From NCBI GenBank assembly GCA_964385055.1, contig CAYLMH010000002.1:1-64000 (forward strand): 64,000 nucleotides of DNA, given 5' to 3'. The position numbers and the translations under genes are program-made. Of the stretch, positions 25,885 to 33,437 are shown in pieces. How positions within the stretch are numbered: position 1 is the stretch's first letter; every line of letters begins with the position of its first letter. The notes under the pieces are model-generated. The model was given only the letters and a program-made list of their open reading frames with translations, searched no databases and was not told the DNA's origin. This stretch comes from JACRPI01 sp964385055. Lineage in GTDB: Archaea > Nanobdellota > Nanobdellia > Woesearchaeales > DSVV01.

Positions 25885-27714
25885 ATGAAGACAGTTGAGC
25901 AAGCGTTAAGACAATATCATGCTGTTGATGTTCCAACAAAAGCATTGATTGCAGCAGAAGCGAGACGCTATGTGCCAGGACATGAAGAAATATTTGTTGC
26001 TGCATTAGGTCTTCTTCAAACAGCAATGGAGATAGGTGATACTATTTTTTGCGGCCAGTATGATCCGAGTAGTTTTGAGATAGTGACCATACTTGAAGAA
26101 ATGCAACGTCTTGGTGCGCCACAATTCAGTCGTTTTCTTGATGCAACAAAAAGAGCTGGTGGACGATACGATCATTACAGTAGAGAAAAACTTGAACCTG
26201 ACTTTACTCGAGAAGATCTTCGTTCAGGATATGCTTTGCTTGTTTCCTCAGGATCACATCTTGTTGATGCAGAAGTTTCTGGAGGAGCACTTCATCTTCC
26301 GACACTTGAAGCACGCTTATTTGATCCGACTGTTGATGCAACACTCCCAGAATCCAGAGGATTTTATCTTACTGCAATAAACTGCTCTGAACAAAGCATG
26401 CTTCTTGCTCGCATTCGCGTAGATCCTGCATTAAAATCACATTATACTGTTGTTGATATGGATAATGGAAATCTTGTCGCAATTCCGTTTACAGAAATGT
26501 ATGGAATAGAACTTGGCCTGATGCATGGTTTTGTTGATGATGCAATCCAAAAGTTTCAAGAGCTTGAAGTTCGTTTGGATCACACACCTGCTCATGGTCT
26601 TCGTTCTTTCACTGAATTTCTTCGTGCACAAAATAGAGCAAACAGTACACTCGATTCAGAATTGGTTTATTCACCAACAGATCGCGCTCGTGTTCGCGCG
26701 TATAAAGTTGAGGAACCTGCTCCATTCTTCTTCGGGCTTTCTTTTGAATCCACCTATGATGATCCTTTTACTATGAAGATGGCAATGGCTGGAACGCTGA
26801 GCATTGAAACAGAGGAATGTCGTGCTCTTGCTCCGTTTGTTGCAAAATTCCTTGATACTGCAGCGCTTGAACAAAGTATTCCTTATACTCCCGCGATTCG
26901 CGCAGAAGTTCCCTTTGTTCCTGTGCTTATGCATGATTGTGTTTATAGATCGGGGCACGATCTCATTGGAGGACAAGCACTTGCCGCAACCTATCGTTCA
27001 GAAGATAATAAAGTGAATGATGAAGAAGGAGTTGTTATTGTTGCATGGCGTAATGTGATTGCTGCAAAAGCAGAAGCAATTCTTAGTCCTATTGCGAGAA
27101 CCATTCTTCCAGCAGAAAAAGTTGCCGCATACGGTGATAACTTTGATCGTTATTTGGCAATGGCTTTTTCTGTGGGTATTTTGTCTCATGAGCAACGCCA
27201 TTTTATTGGGAAACAAATGGATCAGTTAGCACTTAAAGACGCGCTTGGAGAAATTTTTAGTGATGTTGATGAAGGGTTAGCTGAAATTGGACGTGTCTAC
27301 TCATTCAGAGAACTTTCAGCTGGTGGCTTTGAAACATTGGATGCTCGCGCTCTTGAAGAATTTTTGTATGACACGTATTTTGCAGATGTCTTTAGACACA
27401 TGCGTTTTGGTCCAACGAGTCCGTATCGCAGATCTGCGGAATGGCGTTTGAATTATCTTGTTCAAAACGGCGGAGTTGAAGTTGGAGAAGATGTTCGTAT
27501 TAGGGATTATAGTAAATTCAAAGATGCTGTTGCAGATTTGTACGCGTTCCATCTTGAAATCATGCAAACAGGCAATCGCGTAAAAGCAAATGAATACATA
27601 GAAAAATACGCTCTTAGGGATGGTTCTTCTCTTATGGCACAAAAGACAACATTAATTGACAGAGTTAATGAGAAAGGTATTCCACGAGATATTGTATTGC
27701 AGTATCAGGTCTAA
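25885..27714 (+). CDS. Large zincin-like protein related to dipeptidyl peptidase III (M49)
   Basis: A 609-residue soluble protein with no signal peptide. ILSHEQRHFIGKQ holds an HExxH site (H435, E436, H439), and FSDVDEGLAEIGRV (E463 and neighbours) lies where M49 peptidases have the EExRA(D/E) third zinc ligand, about 25 residues downstream. M49 enzymes normally have HExxGH (six residues), so the five-residue motif here is a variation also seen in distant relatives. The N-terminal 420 residues are not recognised but fit the large upper lobe of such enzymes. TTTTTATAG about 28 bases upstream suggests a leaderless transcript. Confidence 0.65.
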   Translation: MKTVEQALRQYHAVDVPTKALIAAEARRYVPGHEEIFVAALGLLQTAMEIGDTIFCGQYDPSSFEIVTILEEMQRLGAPQFSRFLDATKRAGGRYDHYSREKLEPDFTREDLRSGYALLVSSGSHLVDAEVSGGALHLPTLEARLFDPTVDATLPESRGFYLTAINCSEQSMLLARIRVDPALKSHYTVVDMDNGNLVAIPFTEMYGIELGLMHGFVDDAIQKFQELEVRLDHTPAHGLRSFTEFLRAQNRANSTLDSELVYSPTDRARVRAYKVEEPAPFFFGLSFESTYDDPFTMKMAMAGTLSIETEECRALAPFVAKFLDTAALEQSIPYTPAIRAEVPFVPVLMHDCVYRSGHDLIGGQALAATYRSEDNKVNDEEGVVIVAWRNVIAAKAEAILSPIARTILPAEKVAAYGDNFDRYLAMAFSVGILSHEQRHFIGKQMDQLALKDALGEIFSDVDEGLAEIGRVYSFRELSAGGFETLDARALEEFLYDTYFADVFRHMRFGPTSPYRRSAEWRLNYLVQNGGVEVGEDVRIRDYSKFKDAVADLYAFHLEIMQTGNRVKANEYIEKYALRDGSSLMAQKTTLIDRVNEKGIPRDIVLQYQV

Positions 27715-27756
27715 TGTTTAGTAAGTTATATAAACCTTCTTCTCTGTCTTTGTGTC

Positions 27757-28518
27757 ATGGCATACGAATTATTCTATACAATAACAAGCGTCATCATCGT
27801 TTCTCTTGTTTCACTTCTCGGAGTTTTTTCTCTCTTACTTCGTAAAAAAACAGAACGAACATTCTTACTTATTTTAGTTGGACTTTCCGCAGGAACATTA
27901 TTTGGAGACGCCATTCTTCATCTCTTGCCTGAAGCTGTTCAAGGAAAGGGGTTTACTCCTTCAGTCTCTTTATTTGTTCTTCTTGGCATTATTGTCTTCT
28001 TCATTCTTGAGCGCTTTGTGCATTGGAATCACTGCCATGGGTTACCTGCAACAGAGAAACACGTTGGACATGGTCATCACATCGGTGTTTTGAATCTCGC
28101 AGGAGACGCGCTCCACAATTTTATTGATGGATTAATTATCGCAGCAAGTTATTTTGTGAGCATTCCTGTAGGGATCGCGACAACTGTCGCTGTTATTTTC
28201 CACGAGATTCCGCAGGAAATCGCGGATTTTGGGATCTTATTGTACTCTGGTTTTTCGAGAGCGAAAGCGTTGTTCTATAATTTTCTTTCCGCAACCACCG
28301 CGATTCTTGGCGCGATTGTTGGTTTAGTCCTTGGCGCAAGGTCTGATGCGTTTGTTCCTTTTATTCTTCCGTTTTCCGCAGGCGCGTTTATTTACATCGC
28401 AGGTTCTAATTTGATTCCTGAACTGCAGAAAGAAGGTTCTCTGAAAGAATCAGTCTGGCATTTGTCTGCGATGATTCTTGGGATCTTGGTTATGGTTGGG
28501 TTGTTGTTTCTGGAATAA
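27757..28518 (+). CDS. ZIP family metal transporter
   Basis: A 253-residue membrane protein with eight hydrophobic segments. The ZIP metal site is complete: LHNFIDGLIIAASYF in TM4 and HEIPQEIADFGIL in TM5. A His-rich loop (HWNHCHGL and HVGHGHH) lies between TM3 and TM4, as usual. It imports Zn2+ or another divalent cation into the cytoplasm. TTATATAAA lies about 28 bases before the ATG. Metal choice cannot be told from the sequence. Confidence 0.93.
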   Translation: MAYELFYTITSVIIVSLVSLLGVFSLLLRKKTERTFLLILVGLSAGTLFGDAILHLLPEAVQGKGFTPSVSLFVLLGIIVFFILERFVHWNHCHGLPATEKHVGHGHHIGVLNLAGDALHNFIDGLIIAASYFVSIPVGIATTVAVIFHEIPQEIADFGILLYSGFSRAKALFYNFLSATTAILGAIVGLVLGARSDAFVPFILPFSAGAFIYIAGSNLIPELQKEGSLKESVWHLSAMILGILVMVGLLFLE

Positions 28519-28537
28519 AATATAGTGTTTGCTTTTC

Positions 28538-29347
28538 TTATTCAAGACAAATCCCAATATTCTGTCCATACCAAAGCTCAACACTGTTGACCATTTGAGA
28601 CATTGGACGTTGCTCTCGCACCATATTTGCGTCACCAAACGCTTTAGAAATATCTTCATACATTTCATCTGCTAAAGTATAGCTTTTATCATGCCACAAT
28701 TCAATAAACTCATCATACTCTTCGTATCCATCGTAGTATGCTTGCCATGCTTCAATGTACTCATTTGGAAGTTCTTCTATGTTCATTTTCTTGCGTTCTT
28801 TTAAATTTTCAATGATATTCTGGAGTGTTTCTCGTACTTTTACTAGCATTGCATGCGAGTCATTGAATTCATATGCTGCAACATAGTTCCAAAGTGTTAC
28901 TTCTCTTCCATTTAGTTCCTCGGAAAGGTCGTATTCTTCTGCAACAAGGGCGATGTATGCTTCATATGTTTCCATTTCTTTTAAACAAGAATCAATGACG
29001 TAGCTTTCTTCTCCTAACGCATCCTGTTCCAATCCTTCTGTTACTAATGCTTTGATTTCTTCTCTCTCTTCTTTCATTGTTTCTTGAGTCGTGTTTGTTA
29101 TGACATACCAGTTTAAGAGAATTCTTGGATTGAATTGAAGATTATAATTATTGAATTTTTTATTAATCTCTTCTTGGATATTCGTCGTATCATCCGCTTC
29201 TTCTGCTTCACTCTCCGTACTATCCTGCAGTATCTCGATTCCTGTCGCTTCCTCTGCGCTTTCAAAGTCAGAAGTCACTTTTTCTGTCGTCTGACCACAA
29301 CTACTTATTAGGAGAAGACAAAGAAGTAGTACTATTTTGTATTTCAT
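28538..29347 (-). CDS. Acidic helical lipoprotein
   Basis: A 269-residue secreted protein, with signal peptide and lipobox LLLISSC (Cys17). Residues 18-65 are an acidic linker, and the rest is almost all helix with Tyr, Trp and Glu at regular spacing. Only two further Cys are seen. Not recognised. TATAAATA (about 29368-29376) is the promoter, and the GGTGACTACA hairpin copy lies about 30 bases further upstream. It follows the caspase-like secreted protein on the same strand. Confidence 0.72.
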   Translation of the reverse strand: MKYKIVLLLCLLLISSCGQTTEKVTSDFESAEEATGIEILQDSTESEAEEADDTTNIQEEINKKFNNYNLQFNPRILLNWYVITNTTQETMKEEREEIKALVTEGLEQDALGEESYVIDSCLKEMETYEAYIALVAEEYDLSEELNGREVTLWNYVAAYEFNDSHAMLVKVRETLQNIIENLKERKKMNIEELPNEYIEAWQAYYDGYEEYDEFIELWHDKSYTLADEMYEDISKAFGDANMVREQRPMSQMVNSVELWYGQNIGICLE

Positions 29348-29402
29348 TGTTTAGAGTATATGTTTGAAGTATTTATACTTTGTTAAAGATGCTTATTAAG
29401 TG

Positions 29403-29435
29403 GGTGACTACATTTTTGCGTTTTTGTAGGCACCT
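29403..29435. repeat. GGTGACTACA hairpin repeat, copy 1
   Basis: GGTGACTACA (29403-29412) and TGTAGGCACC (29425-29434) form a hairpin with one mismatch. It matches 30998-31030 over 33 bases with one difference, and lies upstream of the TATA box of the lipoprotein gene. Confidence 0.7.
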
Positions 29436-29480
29436 CTATTCCTCTGCATATTTCTATTAGGAAATTTGTTAGAGTCTATA

Positions 29481-30833
29481 TTAATAATTATAAAGTTCAG
29501 GTCTTGCTATCCAATGGCCTGTTGCAGGAGCAGGAAGACATTGTTCTAAGAATGCTTCCATGGATTCTTTTCTATCATATTCCATACCCCAGTTTTCGTA
29601 ATTGAAATTAAGGATTGTGCTTGACCAAACATTGTGTGGTAAATTCTTGATTTCTCTTAGTTCTCCATTAAAATTGATCATTGTTGGAGGAGGACATTCT
29701 CCTCGTGCTTCATATTCTTGTGCATAATACATTTCTGCAAGTTCTTCCTCTTCTCGAGTTGCTTCTCTAAGGAGATTCTTTATTAGGGCGATACGCTCTT
29801 CTTTTGTAGGTGTACATTCATTGGATTCATTCCAACTCTGTTCATCCTCTTGACGTTCTTTGTATTTCTGTTTTATCTCATCTATAGCATGCTCAAGAAT
29901 TTTCTTATTCTTTCCGCTATAGATAGCAACTTCCGCTTCTATATCATATTCCATTTCACTGATAATGCGATATTCTTTTGCAGCAAGAACTTTGTCTCGC
30001 TTTGTTACTTTATAATCTTCAACATAATCAACATATTTTGGAATTGGATCCCATAAAAACAGAAGTGGGTTTGTCACAGATTGCCAACCTCGAACATCTT
30101 CTCGGCGTTCAACAATCCCTTCTCCTAGTTGAGGCGTATCCATAGACCAACGAACCTCTGTTTTTGCCAACTCATTTTCAAAATATTTTTTTATAATAAG
30201 ATCTACTCTTTTTTCTTCTTCTTTATCAAGTGGCATTCCTTCATACACAATCACACGCATATGTTGTTCATTATATCCTGTAAAGTTCTTAACTTTTCCA
30301 TGTGTTGCTTCTTTCAATTCGACCAAATATGCTTTTGCAACATCCTTATCAACAAGAGTTTGCAATCCTATATCTCTATCTAACCCACAAGTATGCCTGA
30401 CAAAGAGCCCTTTCTTTTTCTGCGCACCTTTTGGGAGATAAATAAATCGGACTTCGCTGTCTCTTTTGCTCTTTCTCTCTTCTGTTGCTGCAGATAATAC
30501 CCAAGATCCCCAACTTCCATGGCCCGCGATAACCATATCACTTATTGCTGCGTCACGTAACACTGTTTCCAGGTCTTGTTTTGTTGCAAGATCATAGACT
30601 TCTGCTCTTTTTCCAAACGCCTGTTCAACTCTATGTACATAAATGTCTTTAGCGCCTGGAAAATATTGCGCATAATCAAACCATTGTACTGGTTGCGCGA
30701 TAAGAATAGCAAGTTTGTCTGTTTCTGGCTTTGGAAGGGACTGTGCATATACCGTTGCAGCTGTCCAGAGCGCAGCGTATGGAATTGCAACTGCCGCGAT
30801 TCCTTTGAATAATTTCTTTAAAATTGGCTTCAT
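29481..30833 (-). CDS. Secreted protein with caspase-like catalytic dyad
   Basis: A 450-residue protein with an N-terminal signal or anchor (about 10-31). DMVIAGHGSWGSW (H105) follows a buried strand, and KGLFVRHTCG (C149) follows the next strand about 40 residues later. This strand-GHG and strand-x-C order is the signature of clan CD cysteine proteases (caspase, clostripain, gingipain). About 280 residues follow the dyad, mostly charged helices, with two Cys-Pro rich spots. No family name can be given, and the fold is inferred from the two motifs only. The promoter has CTTTAAAAA about 27 bases upstream; palindromes lie just before it. Confidence 0.6.
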   Translation of the reverse strand: MKPILKKLFKGIAAVAIPYAALWTAATVYAQSLPKPETDKLAILIAQPVQWFDYAQYFPGAKDIYVHRVEQAFGKRAEVYDLATKQDLETVLRDAAISDMVIAGHGSWGSWVLSAATEERKSKRDSEVRFIYLPKGAQKKKGLFVRHTCGLDRDIGLQTLVDKDVAKAYLVELKEATHGKVKNFTGYNEQHMRVIVYEGMPLDKEEEKRVDLIIKKYFENELAKTEVRWSMDTPQLGEGIVERREDVRGWQSVTNPLLFLWDPIPKYVDYVEDYKVTKRDKVLAAKEYRIISEMEYDIEAEVAIYSGKNKKILEHAIDEIKQKYKERQEDEQSWNESNECTPTKEERIALIKNLLREATREEEELAEMYYAQEYEARGECPPPTMINFNGELREIKNLPHNVWSSTILNFNYENWGMEYDRKESMEAFLEQCLPAPATGHWIARPELYNY

Positions 30834-30894
30834 GTTCCTGAGAAATAGAGGAGTGTTTTTAAAGGTTACTCCATTTACTCCCTGTAAGTGGCAA

Positions 30895-30991
30895 TACTTC
30901 GAAGTAGTTGACGCGACAAATTATTGCTTTCAATATTCGCGTCAACTATTCTAGTAAGTGCGACAATTAGCAAGAATTAATCGCGCTTACT
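30895..30991. promoter_or_regulatory. Three consecutive palindromes upstream of the caspase-like gene
   Basis: TACTTC-GAAGTA (30895-30906), then TAGTTGACGCGA/TCGCGTCAACTA (30905-30916 with 30937-30948, 12 perfect pairs), then AGTAAGTGCGA/TCGCGCTTACT (30953-30963 with 30981-30991, one wobble). They fill the space between the TATA box of the 29481-30833 gene and the end of the Fic gene. Confidence 0.65.
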
Positions 30992-30997
30992 AAAAGA

Positions 30998-31030
30998 GGT
31001 GACTACATTTTTGCATTTTTGTAGGCACCT
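30998..31030. repeat. GGTGACTACA hairpin repeat, copy 2
   Basis: Same hairpin as at 29403. Here it encodes the last codons and the TAG stop of the Fic gene on the minus strand. Confidence 0.7.
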
Positions 31031-31962
31031 ATGTCTTTCTTTAATGCGCTATATTCTTTGAGAATCAGATCAATTGTTGGGCGGATATTTCCTCTCTTTT
31101 CATAATCTTGCAACGCTGCGTAATATCTTGCTCTGTTATTCAATCCAATATTTACCGGAGGGAGTTTGTGTTTGAGCAGGATGTTGTTCAACAATAACCT
31201 TCCCACTCTGCCATTTCCATCTTGAAAAGGGTGAATGTTTTCAAATTGATTGTGGACCACTGCGGCAAGGAGTAATGGTGGATATTTTTTTCTATTCTCA
31301 TTATACCAGATGACGAGTTCCCGAAGCAGTCCCTCCACACTATTCGAAGGGGCGCCTGTGTGAATGATTGTTCCAATCTTATCTCGAATCACGACTTCAA
31401 TTCCTTTTGCCCGGAATTTGCCTGCAAATTCCTTTGAATTCTGGAAGACGATGCCATGCAACTTCTTTATCATAGAGAGGGAAAGTTGCTCTTTTGCTGT
31501 TCGAATATGCCGCACTGCTTCTGCGACACCATAGGTTTCTGAAATGTCTTGCTTCTGTGCTTCTTTTGGCCACTTGTTCTCTTCTAAAATCTCTTTGACT
31601 TCTTTTTGCGTTACTTCTGACCCTTCAATTGCGTTTGTGTTATATGTGAAGAGTTCAGTGAACTTTTCCCACTCTTGTTCTGAAAGATGCCTGATCCTGA
31701 TATGACCTTTTGCTTCCAAATTCTTGAGAAGATGGAGTTCTCTTTGGCTGAGTATCTGCTTTAAAGGATCGCTGATACTCTTGTACGCTTCTGCCTGCTG
31801 GAGAATGAGGATTTCCGCCCGTTTTTTGAGGGTTTCAATGTTTTTCTCAGATAAATCAGCGCCAAGGTATCTTCTGATCTTTCTGATCTTATCTCCTTCT
31901 CGAAATGAGTGCGCAAGGTAATATTTCTTTCTTTTTCCCTGCTTTCTTATTTCGAGGTTCAT
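31003..31962 (-). CDS. Fic family protein (AMPylator type)
   Basis: A 319-residue protein. The Fic core motif HPFQDGNGRVGR (H244) is complete, so transfer of AMP from ATP to a target hydroxyl is expected. TNAIEG (T109 to G114) fits the (S/T)xxxE(G/N) inhibitory helix placed before the core (class II, self-inhibited). Residues 1-60 are a basic beta region, and the C-terminus has a short helical tail. The promoter TATATAAAT (about 31984-31992) overlaps a GGTGACTACA copy. It lies downstream of a DUF4258/YgiT pair on the same strand, but with its own promoter. Confidence 0.93.
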   Translation of the reverse strand: MNLEIRKQGKRKKYYLAHSFREGDKIRKIRRYLGADLSEKNIETLKKRAEILILQQAEAYKSISDPLKQILSQRELHLLKNLEAKGHIRIRHLSEQEWEKFTELFTYNTNAIEGSEVTQKEVKEILEENKWPKEAQKQDISETYGVAEAVRHIRTAKEQLSLSMIKKLHGIVFQNSKEFAGKFRAKGIEVVIRDKIGTIIHTGAPSNSVEGLLRELVIWYNENRKKYPPLLLAAVVHNQFENIHPFQDGNGRVGRLLLNNILLKHKLPPVNIGLNNRARYYAALQDYEKRGNIRPTIDLILKEYSALKKDIGAYKNAKM

Positions 31963-31974
31963 ATATATATAATG

Positions 31975-31984
31975 GGTGACTACA
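31975..31984. promoter_or_regulatory. GGTGACTACA half-site at the Fic promoter
   Basis: A single arm of the repeat lies between the TATA box and the ATG of the Fic gene, where a bound protein would block initiation. Only one arm is present; the second is replaced by AT-rich sequence. Confidence 0.5.
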
Positions 31985-32016
31985 TTTATATAGTTTTCTG
32001 TTGAAAGGTGGGTACG

Positions 32017-32048
32017 GGTGACTACAGTATCTTGTTTTTGTGGTCACC
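32017..32048. repeat. GGTGACTACA hairpin repeat, copy 4
   Basis: GGTGACTACA (32017-32026) and TGTGGTCACC (32039-32048) form a 10-bp hairpin with one wobble pair, just after the stop of the YgiT-type antitoxin gene and before the Fic promoter. Confidence 0.65.
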
Positions 32049-32051
32049 TGA

Positions 32052-32381
32052 TCATACTTCTATAACTATCTTATTTTTTGTCTCTGGCCTAATCTTGATT
32101 TTTTCTCCTTTCCTTAGTTTAAGAAAATCCGCAAGTTGTTTATTTATTCTAACCATTAAAGAATCTCCTGATTGTCCAATAGTTGTTTCCGCTTCAAGTC
32201 CCCAAAGTCCTTTTGCCTTTGTTGCAGCATCAATCTTCTCTGACGTTTCTTCATCAAAGAATTTTTCTCCGCATATTGAACAAACATCTGCTTCAAATTT
32301 TCCAATGAGTTCTCCATAAAGCTTGAAATCAATTTTCTTTTTCTCTAAAAGTCCTTTTTCGCAAATATAACACTTTTCCAT
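32052..32381 (-). CDS. YgiT/MqsA-like zinc-finger antitoxin with AbrB-like tail
   Basis: A 109-residue protein. Four Cys (C4, C7, C34, C37) form the YgiT-type zinc finger seen in MqsA antitoxins. The C-terminal half (SLMVRINKQLADFLKLRKGEK, then IRPETKNKIVIEV) is a swapped-hairpin AbrB/MazE-like DNA-binding domain rather than the HTH of MqsA. It follows the DUF4258 gene with a 6-base gap, in the order toxin then antitoxin used by mqsRA. It probably neutralises the partner and represses the pair. Confidence 0.82.
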   Translation of the reverse strand: MEKCYICEKGLLEKKKIDFKLYGELIGKFEADVCSICGEKFFDEETSEKIDAATKAKGLWGLEAETTIGQSGDSLMVRINKQLADFLKLRKGEKIKIRPETKNKIVIEV

Positions 32382-32387
32382 TTTTGT

Positions 32388-32585
32388 TCACCGCACTTTT
32401 ACTGTTTTAATAATGTATTTCTCACCACGAATTTTATACGCAACTTCAATGTCCGCATAGATTGCAAGTAATCCATCTGTCTGTTTTATCTTTGCACCTT
32501 GCTGAATCGCTCGTTTTATTTGCTCCACATTTATTGCTTTTTGTGCCATCCTTATTTTTGCGTGTTCTGTTAAGATGACAATCAT
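32388..32585 (-). CDS. DUF4258 small protein, putative toxin
   Basis: A 65-residue protein. ILTEHAKIRMAQKAINVEQI at the N-terminus and YKIRGEKYIIKTV at the C-terminus match DUF4258, a BECR-like RNase-type fold related in shape to RelE/MqsR toxins. It is paired with a YgiT-type antitoxin. TTTATATA (about 32611-32618) is the TATA element. Confidence 0.78.
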   Translation of the reverse strand: MIVILTEHAKIRMAQKAINVEQIKRAIQQGAKIKQTDGLLAIYADIEVAYKIRGEKYIIKTVKVR

Positions 32586-32594
32586 ATTTCATCA

Positions 32595-32616
32595 TATATA
32601 TGAATACTCATATATA
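32595..32616. promoter_or_regulatory. Operator palindrome of the toxin-antitoxin pair
   Basis: TATATATGA-ATAC-TCATATATA, 9 perfect pairs, overlaps the TATA element and ends 10 bases before the toxin start. This is the expected site for autorepression. Confidence 0.6.
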
Positions 32617-32632
32617 AATATTTTGGAGAAAA

Positions 32633-32751
32633 AGTGCGGGGGGAGGGATTCCACCGAGAGCTTTGCTCGAGCGTGGCACCAAAAATCCATAGATTTTTGT
32701 GTGCGTTCGAATCCCGTACCAATAGAAAAAATAGTGCGGGGGGAGGGATTC
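32633..32751. repeat. 19-bp direct repeat duplicating the tRNA-Leu 3' end
   Basis: AGTGCGGGGGGAGGGATTC occurs at 32633-32651 and, exactly 100 bases on, at 32733-32751, where it is the 3' end of tRNA-Leu. The 81 bases between hold two hairpins (CGAG/CTCG and CAAAAATC/GATTTTTG) and a T-arm-like TTCGAATCCC on the other strand. It looks like an attachment-site duplication or the remnant of a tRNA-targeted insertion. Confidence 0.65.
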
Positions 32752-32866
32752 GAACCCACGAACCCACTAAGAGACAGGATGTCTTAGAGTAAAATAAAGA
32801 CGAAATCGCATCACTGCGTTGCCTCACTTAAGTCCTGCGCATTTGACCAGGCTTTGCTACCCCCGC
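32735..32866 (-). tRNA. tRNA-Leu (TAA) with a 46-base intron
   Basis: Acceptor stem GCGGGGG/CCCCCGC, anticodon stem CAGGA/TCCTG, loop CTTAAG-A after splicing (anticodon TAA), long variable arm, T-loop TTCGAAT, discriminator A73. All fit leucine. The intron sits at the canonical 37/38 position. CTTA pairs with TAAG in a bulge-helix-bulge, with 3-base bulges AGT and ACA and an inner GAG/CTC helix. One T-stem pair is mismatched. CCA is not encoded. Confidence 0.93.
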
Positions 32867-32927
32867 AAGAATAGCTAGAGGAAAAGAATAGGGTTTATTT
32901 ATATGTATTGCTGTTGGAAAGAGATCT

Positions 32928-33437
32928 TTATTCTTTCACGTCATCAGCAAGAAGCATAATTCGTTTGTTTTCGCTTGTTTTCATGTCTGATTCTAACATA
33001 AAGAATAATGAACCCACCTTCATCTCATGCAGTTGTTTAATGATGAAACTTATGAACTTCATAACCGTATTAGGATCATGATACGCAAAGAGATTACTAA
33101 TTGAATCAAAAACAAGCAGTTTTCTTCCTGGAATTCTTTTTACTGTTTCTATAATTAATATAGACAGAGAAAGGAGCGCGTTTGGACTTGGGCAGTGAAT
33201 GCAGTTTAGATGTAGGCTATCACTATGCGGCTTTCCGCATCCTACAAAAAAAAGATGACCTTTTATAATGCCTTGCTCTGTTATTAATGGAGTAAGTTTG
33301 TCACAGGAATTGGTGATGGTAACATAAATTATATTTCTTCCTTTTTCCATCTTTCTTAAAATATCCAATCGTTGTTTCATATGTGTTTTCGGCGAAAGGA
33401 GAACGAGGTGCGCCTTTCCATTTTTTGACGGGCTCAT
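32928..33437 (-). CDS. RecA/KaiC-like protein without a P-loop (paralog 1)
   Basis: A 169-residue protein with the strand order of a RecA/KaiC core: VLLSPK, IIYVTITNSCDK, HLFFVGCGKPH, LLVFDSISNL (the Walker B strand) and SLFFMLES. The Walker A motif GxxxxGK(S/T) is missing, so ATP hydrolysis is unlikely and a binding or regulatory role is inferred. CGKPH and a Cys/His-bearing loop (CIHCPSPNALLSLS) recur in the paralog at 43868 (GSGKPHEEQ, CVHIPPANSLVALS). The ATG overlaps the stop of the upstream HAMP receptor gene by 4 bases, so the two are translationally coupled. Confidence 0.75.
   Translation of the reverse strand: MSPSKNGKAHLVLLSPKTHMKQRLDILRKMEKGRNIIYVTITNSCDKLTPLITEQGIIKGHLFFVGCGKPHSDSLHLNCIHCPSPNALLSLSILIIETVKRIPGRKLLVFDSISNLFAYHDPNTVMKFISFIIKQLHEMKVGSLFFMLESDMKTSENKRIMLLADDVKE

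Noticed and set aside
32633..32722. Second tRNA gene before tRNA-Leu
   Set aside because: Only the 3' end copy and a T-arm-like piece on the opposite strand are present; no cloverleaf can be formed.
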